Assembly: GCF_001423105.1 (NCBI RefSeq)
Contig: NZ_LMNV01000002.1
Span: forward strand, 210,627 to 274,626
Direction of reading: 5' to 3'
Length of the DNA stretch: 64,000 nucleotides
From: Frondihabitans sp. Leaf304
GTDB lineage: Bacteria > Actinomycetota > Actinomycetes > Actinomycetales > Microbacteriaceae
A program made the translations under genes and the position numbers. The notes under the pieces are model-generated. The model was not told where the DNA came from, did not search any database, and saw only the letters and a program-made list of their open reading frames with translations. Within the stretch, counting starts at the first letter, position 1. Each line of letters starts with the position of its first letter. Shown here piece after piece: positions 7,853-15,767 of this stretch.

Positions 7853-7912
7853 TAGTCGCAAATCGCAGGTTTAGTCGCGATATAGCGCGACTAAACCCGC
7901 GAAACGCGACTA
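7853..7912. repeat. Four TAGTCGC boxes with a 12-bp palindromic core
   Basis: TAGTCGC occurs at 7853 and 7873 in direct orientation, and as GCGACTA at 7888 and 7906. The central pair forms a perfect inverted repeat GGTTTAGTCGCG / CGCGACTAAACC (7868-7879 and 7886-7897) around ATATAG. It lies 50 bases past the helicase stop codon, so it could be that gene's terminator as RNA or a protein-binding array as DNA. There is no T run. Confidence 0.85.
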
Positions 7913-7915
7913 GAT

Positions 7916-7943
7916 AGCCGCGAGCCGCGAGCCGCGAGCCGCG
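7916..7943. repeat. 7-bp tandem repeat, 4 copies
   Basis: Four perfect AGCCGCG units followed by a degenerate fifth lie just past the helicase stop codon. Simple slippage-type repeat. Confidence 0.85.
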
Positions 7944-7961
7944 AGCCACCGCAGCGGCGCG

Positions 7962-9932
7962 CTATTTGCGGTTGCCGATGCGGCCGCGGAGCACGTCGAT
8001 CCGCTTCTGGATCTGCTCGGTGCTGGCCTGGGCCACCGACGGGCCACCCGACACGCGGCGGAGTTCAGCGTGGATGACCCCGTGCGGCTCGTTGGAGTGG
8101 CGCGACCAGATCGACACGAGGCGGCTGAGCTCTTGACGCTGCTCTTTGATGGTCATGTAGAGGGGGCGCGATGGCTCCTCGACCACGGTGGGCAGGCCGG
8201 TCTTGGGCTGACGCTTCGAGCGGCCGGCCTGAGTCGCCTGGCGCTGACGGAGGAGCTCTCGCACCTGGTCGGGCTCGAGCAGTCCGGGAATGCCGAGAAA
8301 GTCGAGCTCTTCGAGACTGCCCACCTCGCTTGCCGTGCCGAACTCACCGCCGTCGTAGAGGACCCGGTCGAAGTTGGCCTGCGCGTCGAGAGCTTCGAAA
8401 GGCTGCTGCTCGAGGAGGCTCGACGCCTTCTCTTCGCGGTTGGCCTCGGCGACCATCGCGTCTTCCTCGGAAGTGAAGATGCCGTCGTCGGCGTTGGTCG
8501 GCCGGTCGAGAGCGTGGTCTCGTTCGAGTTCGAGCTGCCCGGCCAACGCCATCAACCCGGGCACGCTCGGGAGGAAGATCGACGCCGTTTCGCCGCGACG
8601 ACGAGCTCGGACGAAACGCCCAACGGCCTGGGCGAAGAAGAGGGGCGTGGAAGCGGACGTGGCATAGACGCCGACCGCGAGGCGTGGCACATCGACGCCC
8701 TCGGACACCATGCGGACGGCGACCATCCAGCGCGAGTCGGAGGAGGAGAAGGCGCCGATGCGGTCGCTCGACGCTTTCTCGTCGGAGAGGACGACGGTGG
8801 GCCGCTCACCCGTGATCTTGGTGAGGATGGACGCATAGGCGCGGGCGGCGGTGGTGTCGGTCGCGATGACGAGCCCACCCGCGTCGGCGACGCCGCGGCG
8901 CACCTCGGTGAGACGCTTGTCGGCGGCCGAGAGCACAGACGCGATCCAGTCGCCCTGCGGTGACAATGCGGTTCGCCAGGCCTGGGCGGTGATGTCTTTG
9001 GTGACGTGCTCGCCGAGAGTAGCGCTCATCTCGTCGCCCATGCGGGTGCGCCAGCGCATGGCTCCGGCATAGGCCATGAAGAGCACGGGCCGGACGACGC
9101 CGTCAGCGAGAGCACGGCCGTAACCGTACGAGTAGTCGGACTGAGAGGTGCGGATGCCGTGCTCGTCGGGGGCGTACTGCACGAACGGGATCGGCGCAGT
9201 GTCGGAGCGGAACGGGGTTCCGGTCAGCGAGAGTCGCCGGGTCGCCTTGCCGAAGGCCTCGCGGATTCCGTCACCCCAGGTAAGGGCGTCGCCGCCGTGA
9301 TGCACCTCGTCGAGAATCACGAGAGTGCGGCCTGTCTCGGTGATCCTTTTCAGCACCTCGGGCTTCATGCCCACCTGCGCATAGGTGATGGCGACGCCGT
9401 GGTAGTGCCGACCGAAGGTGACATCGGCGTTCTTGAACATCGGATCGAGGCGGAGGTTGACGCGATCCGCCGCATCGGCCCACTGGCGTTTGAGGTGCTC
9501 GGTGGGGGCGACGACGACGATGCGATCGACGTCGCCGCGCGAGAGAAGCTCGGTGGCGAGGCGCAGAGCGAATGTCGTCTTACCGGCCCCGGGGGTCGCG
9601 GCGGCGAGGAAGTCTCGGGGCTCAGCGGCGAAGTACTTCTCGAGGGCCTCGGCCTGCCACGCGCGGAGTTTGCCCGCGGTGCCCCAGGCAGCTCGCTCGG
9701 GGAAGGCCGGCGACAGGTGTTCGGCGGCCGCCCGCCCGATTTCAGTGGGCTCCGGCCCGGAAGAGGTAGAGCCAGTGGGCTCCGGCCCGGCGAGGGCAGA
9801 GCCGGTGGGCTCGGGCCCGGCAAGCGCGGAGCCAGTCGGCGCGGCCTCAGCGGGCTGCGGCCCGGATGCGCCGGGTTCGTCGAAGGTCGAGCCGCGGGGC
9901 TCGTCGGGGTCTGGTGCGGTGGCGATACTCAC
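7962..9932 (-). CDS. DEAD/DEAH-box superfamily 2 helicase
   Basis: A 656-residue SF2 helicase with ResIII-like (type III restriction subunit) organisation. In order: a Q-motif-like LRAWQAEALEKYF; Walker A ATPGAGKT at residues 112-119; Walker B with DEVHH; motif III SLTGTPFRSD; motif V RMVSEGVDVPRLAVGV; motif VI QAVGRFVRARR. These predict ATP-driven nucleic-acid translocation or unwinding; the substrate is unknown. The first 75 residues are a low-complexity tail holding three decapeptide repeats. The GTG start at 9932 has a good GGAGAG ribosome site five bases upstream. The absence of a neighbouring methyltransferase argues against a restriction system. Confidence 0.9.
   Translation of the reverse strand: MSIATAPDPDEPRGSTFDEPGASGPQPAEAAPTGSALAGPEPTGSALAGPEPTGSTSSGPEPTEIGRAAAEHLSPAFPERAAWGTAGKLRAWQAEALEKYFAAEPRDFLAAATPGAGKTTFALRLATELLSRGDVDRIVVVAPTEHLKRQWADAADRVNLRLDPMFKNADVTFGRHYHGVAITYAQVGMKPEVLKRITETGRTLVILDEVHHGGDALTWGDGIREAFGKATRRLSLTGTPFRSDTAPIPFVQYAPDEHGIRTSQSDYSYGYGRALADGVVRPVLFMAYAGAMRWRTRMGDEMSATLGEHVTKDITAQAWRTALSPQGDWIASVLSAADKRLTEVRRGVADAGGLVIATDTTAARAYASILTKITGERPTVVLSDEKASSDRIGAFSSSDSRWMVAVRMVSEGVDVPRLAVGVYATSASTPLFFAQAVGRFVRARRRGETASIFLPSVPGLMALAGQLELERDHALDRPTNADDGIFTSEEDAMVAEANREEKASSLLEQQPFEALDAQANFDRVLYDGGEFGTASEVGSLEELDFLGIPGLLEPDQVRELLRQRQATQAGRSKRQPKTGLPTVVEEPSRPLYMTIKEQRQELSRLVSIWSRHSNEPHGVIHAELRRVSGGPSVAQASTEQIQKRIDVLRGRIGNRK
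9745..9834 (-). repeat. 30-bp coding minisatellite in the helicase N-terminus
   Basis: Three consecutive 30-bp units encode the decapeptide PTGSALAGPE and variants (helicase residues 32-61). The period is an exact multiple of three, so copy-number change would keep the frame. Confidence 0.9.
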
Positions 9933-9965
9933 TTCTCTCCGATTTTAGTCGTCACCGGGAGCCGC

Positions 9966-11279
9966 CTACGACGCATCGGTAGCCGAGGCCCCTCGCTGGG
10001 CGGCGCCGTTCGTGTCGCGGTCGCCGCGCGAGATGCGCTTGGTCGAGCCCCCGAGCAGGCTCGCGCTTGTGACACTGCCGGGCCCGAAGCGAGCTCGGAG
10101 CGCGTCCATCGTGGTCTCGGCCTCGCGCCAGTCGGCATCGTCGTCCCACAGGCCTACGGCGCCGCCCGACGACCCCTCGAAGGCGAGCTGTTCCATGCGC
10201 ACCCCCACGAGCCGGAGTGGCGTGGGGTGCCGCGAGAGCGAGCCGGCGTGCCCGCTCGTCTCGTACACTCCGCGGACCTCCTCGTAGATACGCCGCCCCA
10301 GGTCGGTCGGCTCGGCAAGCGTCTTGGAGCGGGTGATCGTCTCGAAGTCGCCGAAGCGCAGTTTGAGCACGACGGTTCGACCCGTCGCTCCGGCCGCTCG
10401 CAGCCGTCGGCCGACCTGGTCGCTCAGTCGGAGGAGTTCGCTGCGAATGCGGTCGGCGTCGCCGACGTTCGACTCGAACGTGACCTCGTGGCCGACGCTC
10501 TTCTCTTCGCTCTCGGTCGTCACGTGCCGAGGATCGCGGCCCCAGGCGAGCTCGTGGATCTTCTGACCGCCCGCCGCTCCGATGGCCCTCACCAGCATGT
10601 CGAGAGGAGCCGCCGCGACGTCGCCGATCGTTGCCAGCCCGTAGCCCCGGAGCACTTCTTCGGTACGCCCGCCGACGCCCCACAGCGCGCTGATCGGCCG
10701 CGGATGCAGAAACGCCAGGGTCTCGCGATGCGGCACCAGCAGCAGCCCGTCGGGCTTGGCGACGCTCGACGCGAGTTTGGCGACGAATTTGGTCGAGGCG
10801 ATACCGATGCTGCAGTGCAGACCCGTCTCGGCGTGCACCCGCTGGCGCAGTCGCGTCGCGATCTCGTACGGCGTGCCGAGCAGGCGCAGCGAGCCGCGCA
10901 CGTCGAGGAATGCCTCGTCGATTCCGAGTCGTTCGACCAGGGGGGTGACGTCGTCGAACATCGACATGACCTGCTGCGAGTAGTGCTTGTACCGCTCGAA
11001 ATGCGGCTCCAGGATGATCGCGTGGGGGCACTTGCGGAGGGCGATCGCCATGGGCATAGCCGAGTTGACGCCGTATTTACGGGCCTCGTAAGTGGCGGCC
11101 GTGACGACTGAACGCTGGGATCGATGGCCGACGACGACCGGTAGGCCGCGAAGCTCCGGCCGCTCGAGAAGCTCGACCGACGCGAAGAAGGCGTCCATAT
11201 CGACGTGGAAGATCGTCGCGGTCGCATCGTCAGTGGGCTCAGCCGTGACCTGACGCCCGCTGCCGTCTTGCTTGCTCAT
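9966..11279 (-). CDS. dinB: DNA polymerase IV (Y-family, translesion)
   Basis: A 437-residue Y-family polymerase. It has the first catalytic block HVDMDAFFASVE, the second LGIDEAFLD with adjacent acidic residues, the steric region SIGIASTKFVAKLAS, and the helix-hairpin-helix thumb (LWGVGGRTEEVLRGYGL). A little-finger domain follows. This is error-prone lesion bypass, usually damage-induced. The ATG at 11279 has an unusually complete ribosome site, GGAGGTGATC. The last 60 residues are a family-atypical tail, possibly the clamp-binding region. One copy of the 85-bp palindromic element lies upstream, between this gene and the next. Confidence 0.95.
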   Translation of the reverse strand: MSKQDGSGRQVTAEPTDDATATIFHVDMDAFFASVELLERPELRGLPVVVGHRSQRSVVTAATYEARKYGVNSAMPMAIALRKCPHAIILEPHFERYKHYSQQVMSMFDDVTPLVERLGIDEAFLDVRGSLRLLGTPYEIATRLRQRVHAETGLHCSIGIASTKFVAKLASSVAKPDGLLLVPHRETLAFLHPRPISALWGVGGRTEEVLRGYGLATIGDVAAAPLDMLVRAIGAAGGQKIHELAWGRDPRHVTTESEEKSVGHEVTFESNVGDADRIRSELLRLSDQVGRRLRAAGATGRTVVLKLRFGDFETITRSKTLAEPTDLGRRIYEEVRGVYETSGHAGSLSRHPTPLRLVGVRMEQLAFEGSSGGAVGLWDDDADWREAETTMDALRARFGPGSVTSASLLGGSTKRISRGDRDTNGAAQRGASATDAS

Positions 11280-11355
11280 CGATCACCTCCGGGGGCAATC
11301 CTCACACGGGCCACTGACATCCGATCCTCGAACGGGGCCGCCTCGGATCCTGCGC

Positions 11356-11440
11356 CCGAATTTGAAGGAGAAACGCCCGCACGCCGACGACGACATGCCG
11401 ATCGAGAGCCCCGGCGCTCCGGTTTCTCCTTCAAATTCGG
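11356..11440. repeat. 85-bp palindromic element, copy 1
   Basis: Perfect 19-base terminal arms CCGAATTTGAAGGAGAAAC (11356-11374) and its inverse (11422-11440) enclose 47 bases. Near the centre, on the minus strand, is a CGATC-GGCATG-like word shared with the other two copies (49938 and 59844). It lies upstream of dinB and downstream of the acyl-CoA dehydrogenase gene. See findings. Confidence 0.92.
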
Positions 11441-11463
11441 CAGGGGGGACGACAAGCACGAGC

Positions 11464-12627
11464 TCAGCCGACGGGCCCCAACCAGCGCGCCGCCACCGTC
11501 GCGTGCGCCGAGTCGCTCGACGACGGGTGGAATCGCCCTGCCAGCACGTCGCGGTAGAGCCGTCCGAGTTCCGAAGTCGACCGGAACGAGGATCCGCCGG
11601 CCACCGTCACGGCGCGGTCGACCACCCGGGCCGCCGTTTCGGTCGCCCGGACTTTCAGCCCGACGAGCTTCGGGAACCAGTCGACACCGTGGTCCACGAG
11701 CCCGTCGAGGTCGGCGGCGATCCGGTCGACCTGGGGTTCGAGTCCGTCGAGGTCGATGGCGGCGTCGGCGATCCGCCACCGTACGACGGGGTCGCTCGAC
11801 GTCGGCAGCCCGGTGCGGCGCGAGTCACGGGCGAGGGCGGAACCCACCGCGAGGTCGAGGGCGCGCCGGGCGATCCCGCGGTAGACGGCGGCGATCAGTG
11901 TCTCGAACGCCGCGAAGATGCCGAAGACGAACGGGTCGGCGGAGGGGCCGACCGGAAGGATCCGCACCACCCGCGATGCGGCCACCGGGGCCTCGACCAG
12001 CCGCGTCGTGTGGCTCTGCGTCGCCCTCATGCCGACGGTGTCCCAGTCGTCGAGCGATTCGTGGCCGCCGTCGGCGCGGCGGAGGAAGCCGTGCACGATC
12101 GAGGGCGCCGCCGGATCCTCGTCGTTTCGACCGAAGACGCCGAGCCTCGTCCAGACCGGAGAGAGCGAGGTGAAGATCTTGGTGCCGGTGAACGTGTATC
12201 CGCCGTCGCCGGTCGGGGTGGCCGTCGTCACCGAGTCGAAGAGCACGAGGTCGTTGCCGGGCTCGCTGACTCCGAACGCGAAGATCTCTCCGGCGGCCGC
12301 GTCGTCGAGCACGAGCCGCAGGGAGTCGTCGCCGCGGGCCGCGAGCAGTGCCGCGGTGACTGTCCAGACGAGGTGCATGTTGACCGCCAGTGCGGTCGCG
12401 GGCGCCGCGGTGGCGAGTCGGCTCTGGAGGGCGGCGATCGCTTCCACGCCGAGCCCGAGGCCGCCGAGTTCGCGCGGGACGGCCGCCTTGAGGTACCCCA
12501 GCGCGGCGAGCTCGTCGAAGTCGTCGTGCGGAAACGCGTTGGCTTCGTCGTAGCCGGCCGCTCGCGCGCGGAATCGCTCGAGCAGGTCGTCGTCGAGAAG
12601 GGCAGAAGGATCCGCGATGGTCGCCAT
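11464..12627 (-). CDS. Acyl-CoA dehydrogenase family protein
   Basis: A 387-residue flavoprotein of the acyl-CoA dehydrogenase superfamily. The N-terminal helical domain includes FDELAALGYLKAAVPRELGGLG. The middle beta domain has FGVSEPGNDL and the typical FTGTKIFTS. The C-terminal helices end in VAGGSSFRSTSELGRLYRDVLAG, where the usual FAD and tetramer contacts lie. The glutamate base expected in classical enzymes is not evident. It may therefore belong to the monooxygenase-like (DszC/IsdL-type) branch; substrate unknown. The ATG at 12627 lies six bases after TAGCGT, so the message is probably leaderless. It is divergent from the SGNH hydrolase gene with 22 bases between starts. Confidence 0.85.
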   Translation of the reverse strand: MATIADPSALLDDDLLERFRARAAGYDEANAFPHDDFDELAALGYLKAAVPRELGGLGLGVEAIAALQSRLATAAPATALAVNMHLVWTVTAALLAARGDDSLRLVLDDAAAGEIFAFGVSEPGNDLVLFDSVTTATPTGDGGYTFTGTKIFTSLSPVWTRLGVFGRNDEDPAAPSIVHGFLRRADGGHESLDDWDTVGMRATQSHTTRLVEAPVAASRVVRILPVGPSADPFVFGIFAAFETLIAAVYRGIARRALDLAVGSALARDSRRTGLPTSSDPVVRWRIADAAIDLDGLEPQVDRIAADLDGLVDHGVDWFPKLVGLKVRATETAARVVDRAVTVAGGSSFRSTSELGRLYRDVLAGRFHPSSSDSAHATVAARWLGPVG

Positions 12628-12649
12628 ACGACAACGCTACGGTGGTTGC
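12628..12649. promoter_or_regulatory. Overlapping divergent leaderless promoters
   Basis: Two -10 hexamers in opposite orientation share two bases: TAGCGT on the minus strand (12634-12639) and TACGGT on the plus strand (12638-12643). Each is exactly six bases before an ATG (12627 on minus, 12650 on plus). This is the spacing of leaderless actinobacterial transcripts, and the two promoters should exclude each other. Confidence 0.65.
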
Positions 12650-13450
12650 ATGACACAAGCCCACCCGTGGTCCCGCTACGTCGCGATCGGCGACTCCTTC
12701 ACCGAGGGAATCGGCGACCCGGATCCGGGGTCGACCGGCGGGCATCGAGGCTGGGCCGACCGCGTCGCAGAGGTGCTCGGGTCGACGGTCGACGACTTCG
12801 CGTACGCCAACCTCGCCATCCGCGGGCGGCTGCTGCAGCAGATTATCGACGAGCAGGCCCAGGCCGCGCTCGACCTCCGGCCCGACCTCATCACGGTCTC
12901 GGCCGGCGGCAACGACATCATCCGCCCCGGCACCGACCCCGATGAGGTCGCCTCCCGACTCGAGGGTCTCGTCGCGACGCTGTCATCTCAGGGGGCGACG
13001 GTCGTGCTCTTCAACGGGCCCGACATCGGGGCTACTCCCGTGCTCGGGCGCATTCGCGGCAAGGTCGCGATCTACAACGAGAACGTGCAGGCCATCGCTC
13101 TCCGGCACGACGCCGTCGTCGCGAACATGTGGGCTCTTCGCGAGCTCGCCGACAGCCGCATGTGGGCTCCCGATCGGTTGCACTTCTCTCCTCTTGGGCA
13201 CCACCGGATCGCCCGGATGGTCCTGGCGTCGTTGGCTGTCGAGAACGATCTGCAGGAGTACGTGCTGCCGGATCCTGATCGTCGCCTGTGGCGCGAGGCC
13301 CGCCGCGAAGACATGGGCTGGGCGCGCGAGTACCTGGTGCCGTGGGTGCTGCGCCGGGTGCGCCACCAGTCGTCGGGCGACGGGCTCGGGCCGAAGCGGC
13401 CGGAGGCTGTCGCGGTGCTGTACCGCGAGAGCACGAACCGGGAGCAGTAG
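12650..13450 (+). CDS. SGNH/GDSL-family hydrolase
   Basis: A 266-residue esterase/lipase-fold hydrolase. Block I is AIGDSFTEG (catalytic Ser), block III is SAGGNDI, and block V is DRLHFSPLGH (catalytic Asp and His). No signal peptide, so it is probably cytoplasmic; the substrate could be an acetylated sugar, ester or lipid. I chose the ATG at 12650 because it follows TACGGT by six bases and gives the usual N-terminus of the family. An in-frame start 33 bases earlier would overlap the divergent gene. Followed by a convergent gene across a repeat-rich gap. Confidence 0.9.
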   Translation: MTQAHPWSRYVAIGDSFTEGIGDPDPGSTGGHRGWADRVAEVLGSTVDDFAYANLAIRGRLLQQIIDEQAQAALDLRPDLITVSAGGNDIIRPGTDPDEVASRLEGLVATLSSQGATVVLFNGPDIGATPVLGRIRGKVAIYNENVQAIALRHDAVVANMWALRELADSRMWAPDRLHFSPLGHHRIARMVLASLAVENDLQEYVLPDPDRRLWREARREDMGWAREYLVPWVLRRVRHQSSGDGLGPKRPEAVAVLYRESTNREQ

Positions 13451-13473
13451 GCGCGAGCAGTCGCCACCGGCTG

Positions 13474-13515
13474 CGACCAGCGACCGGCGACCAGCGACCA
13501 GCGACCAGCGACCAG
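13474..13515. repeat. 7-bp tandem repeat, 6 copies
   Basis: Six CGACCAG units (the second is CGACCGG) lie in the gap between two convergent genes, just past the SGNH hydrolase stop. Confidence 0.93.
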
Positions 13516-13524
13516 CCTCGCGAC

Positions 13525-13590
13525 CTGACGACTTTCGGCCAACCTCGTGCGCCGCGGCGCTGTGACATCGGCCGATCCGCGCGAGGTCAG
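13525..13590. repeat. Imperfect palindrome, possible third member of the 60-bp family
   Basis: CTGACG...TTTCGGCC at the left and TCGGCCGATCCGCG...GTCAG at the right are inverted relative to each other. The right half shares GGCCGATCCGCG with the element at 17324. It lies between convergent genes and could serve as a bidirectional terminator. Relationship to the 60-bp family is tentative. Confidence 0.45.
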
Positions 13591-13624
13591 TTCCCGGCCA
13601 CGGCCGCGACGCCCCGTAGCGCGG

Positions 13625-14869
13625 CTAGAAGACCAACGACGGGTTCGTCAGCCGCCACCACGCGTCGGGCGCCGGAATCGGGTGGTCGAGCTCGAGCGGC
13701 ACGGTCGTCGTCGTCTCGCCGATGGTGACCTCGAGTGTTCCGGCCCGGTCTCCGGTCGACGCCTCCGTGACGGGGTCGAGCGACGGGACGGCTCTCACCG
13801 TTGCCTTGCCGTAGACGAGCTTCGACACCGTCTTCGAGGCCACGGCGTGCGCATTCGCGCCCCACTCGGTCGCGTAGGTGCCGAAGGCGGTGCCCTCGGT
13901 GACGGCCGTCACGGTCTGGAACCCCGACTTCACGCTCGCCAGGAGCTTCTGGATGTCGGCGTCGAGTGAGTCGTGGTCGACTCCGCCGAGCATCACGCCG
14001 ATGACGGTGACCTCTTTGCCCTCGATGGTCTCGCGCGAGGCGAAGAGCAGGCAGGCGCCGGCCTCGTCGAGGGTGCCGGTCTTGATTCCGACGACCGAGT
14101 CGATGCCGAGCAGCTTGTTGGAGTTCTCGACCGTGCCAACCGTCGGTATCTCGACCGACTTCGTCGACACGATCTTCGCCACGTCGGGGTTGGCGAGAGC
14201 GAGCTTTCCGATCTTCACGAGATCGGTCGCCGTCGATTGGTTCGCGGCGCTGAGGCCGGTCGGCTCGACGAGTCGGGTGTGGTCGAGGCCGTTCTTCTTC
14301 AGCCAGGCAGAGACGGCGTCGACGAAGGCGTCGTTGGAGCCGTAGGCCCAGTAGGCGAGGGCGCTCGCGTAGTTGTTGGCCGACTTGATCAGGGCGACCT
14401 GCAGAGTCTGCCGTTCGGTCAGCGTCAGACCCGTCGGCATGTCGGCCACCTCGCCGTTCTGGGCCAGGTAGCGCGCATACAGCGCGTGGTCGGAGGCCGT
14501 GAACGTGATCTTGGGGCCCTGAGAGCCGTCGAGGGGCTTCTTGTCGAGCACCACGAGTGCGGTGACGATCTTCGAGATGGAGGCGATCGAGCGTGGCTTG
14601 GCATCGCCCGAGGTCTTCAGGCTGTCGGTGAAGCCGACGGCCTCGACGGCGGTCGCGCCGTACGACGGGAACGACAGCGACAGTGATTTCTCGGCCGGTG
14701 CGGTGAATTTCGTGACGGTCGCCGAGGCCGGAGCGATCGGGGCGAGCAGCGTGGCCGGAACGTAGACGCCGACTGCTACGACGACGGCCAGGGCGAGAAT
14801 CGTCAGGATACGGCGCCTCACGTAGTGCGGACGACGCGCCGACCCGCGGCCCCGCGCTCCCCGGCTCAC
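13625..14869 (-). CDS. D-alanyl-D-alanine carboxypeptidase (low-molecular-weight PBP)
   Basis: A 414-residue serine peptidase of the DacA/PbpG type. An N-terminal membrane anchor or signal segment (ILTILALAVVVAVGVYVPATLL) follows an Arg-rich cytoplasmic stretch. The penicillin-binding motifs are all present: SISK (SxxK nucleophile), SANN (SxN) and KTGT. It trims the terminal D-alanine of peptidoglycan stem peptides outside the membrane. The C-terminal part after the catalytic domain (about 130 residues) is of uncertain fold. The GTG at 14869 forms a GTGA overlap with the preceding gene and is preferred to an in-frame GTG at 14911, which would overlap it by 46 bases. Confidence 0.9.
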   Translation of the reverse strand: MSRGARGRGSARRPHYVRRRILTILALAVVVAVGVYVPATLLAPIAPASATVTKFTAPAEKSLSLSFPSYGATAVEAVGFTDSLKTSGDAKPRSIASISKIVTALVVLDKKPLDGSQGPKITFTASDHALYARYLAQNGEVADMPTGLTLTERQTLQVALIKSANNYASALAYWAYGSNDAFVDAVSAWLKKNGLDHTRLVEPTGLSAANQSTATDLVKIGKLALANPDVAKIVSTKSVEIPTVGTVENSNKLLGIDSVVGIKTGTLDEAGACLLFASRETIEGKEVTVIGVMLGGVDHDSLDADIQKLLASVKSGFQTVTAVTEGTAFGTYATEWGANAHAVASKTVSKLVYGKATVRAVPSLDPVTEASTGDRAGTLEVTIGETTTTVPLELDHPIPAPDAWWRLTNPSLVF

Positions 14870-15693
14870 GCCTGGGCCCCGGGCCGCGCCGCGCCTGGAC
14901 GCAGTGCCCACAACACGACCGCCGAGGCCGCGGCGACGTTCAGACTGTCGACGCCGTGGAGCATGGGGATCGTGACGACCGTTGTCGCGGCCTCGAGCGC
15001 CCGGTGCGACAGCCCGTCACCCTCGGTGCCGAACAGCATCGCGATCTTCTCGGGAGCCCGAGCGGCGTACTCGTCGAGGGTCACCGCGTCGTCGCTGAGC
15101 GCCAGGGCGGCGATTTCGAAGCCGGCGCTGCGGAGCACGTCCGCCCCCTCCGGCCAGTCGGGCAACCTGGTCCAGGGCACCTGCAGCACCGTGCCCATCG
15201 AGACGCGGACGCTGCGACGGTACAGCGGATCGGCCGAACGGGGTGTGACGAGGACGGCGTCGGCCCCGAGCCCCGCTACGGCGCGGAAGATGGCCCCGAC
15301 GTTCGTGTGGTCGACGATGTCTTCCAGCACGACGACGCGCCGGGCGCCCTCGAGCACCGACTCGACGCTCGGGAGCTCGGGGCGGTGCATTGCGGCGAGC
15401 GCCCCACGGTGCAGGTGGAAGCCGGTCAGTCGTTCGAGCACGTCGGACTCACCGACGAAGATCGGCCCGTCGTAGTCGGCCACGAGCGGCTCGATGTCGG
15501 CCAGCCACTTCTCGCTCAGGAGGACCGACCGGGGCACGTGGCCGGCAGCGAGAGCGCGCGCGATGACCTTCGACGACTCGGCGATGTACAGGCCGCCCTC
15601 GGGCTCGGTCTTGCGGCGCAGGGCCACGTCGGTGAGGCGGGAGTAGTCGGCGAGCTCGGCGGAGTCGAGGTCGGTGATGCGGGTGACGCGCAA
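14866..15693 (-). CDS. TrmH/SpoU-family RNA 2'-O-methyltransferase
   Basis: A 275-residue SPOUT methyltransferase. The N-terminal substrate-binding part has LRRKTEPEGGLYIAES. The knotted catalytic domain has the three family motifs: DHTNVGAIFRAVAGLGADAVL (motif 1, with the N and R contacts), AMLFGTEGDGLS (motif 2) and VTIPMLHGVDSLNVAAASAVVLW (motif 3). It methylates a ribose in rRNA or tRNA using S-adenosylmethionine; the target cannot be told. I chose the TTG at 15693, which gives the family-like start RVTRITDLD and has GGGAG upstream. A TTG at 15720 is the alternative. It is divergent from the sirtuin gene. Confidence 0.88.
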   Translation of the reverse strand: MRVTRITDLDSAELADYSRLTDVALRRKTEPEGGLYIAESSKVIARALAAGHVPRSVLLSEKWLADIEPLVADYDGPIFVGESDVLERLTGFHLHRGALAAMHRPELPSVESVLEGARRVVVLEDIVDHTNVGAIFRAVAGLGADAVLVTPRSADPLYRRSVRVSMGTVLQVPWTRLPDWPEGADVLRSAGFEIAALALSDDAVTLDEYAARAPEKIAMLFGTEGDGLSHRALEAATTVVTIPMLHGVDSLNVAAASAVVLWALRPGAARPGAQA

Positions 15694-15767
15694 GGAGGGC
15701 TCCCGGAAACAAAACGGCAAGAGAACGCGTTTAGGCTAACGTCACCCGCCTTTGAGGAGCCCCACCT

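Noticed and set aside
7725..7912. tRNA, IS end or phage attachment site
   Set aside because: No cloverleaf with a CCA/acceptor layout, no transposase or integrase nearby, and no target duplication seen; kept as repeats only.
7962..9932. Type III restriction subunit
   Set aside because: The helicase core is similar, but no endonuclease domain and no partner methyltransferase is present.
9006..11111. A 701-codon plus-strand frame over helicase and dinB
   Set aside because: It spans two well-supported genes in antisense and crosses their boundary; no recognisable domain.
14869..14911. Earlier GTG start for the D,D-carboxypeptidase
   Set aside because: It would overlap the preceding gene by 46 bases, whereas GTG 14869 gives the GTGA overlap used throughout this region.
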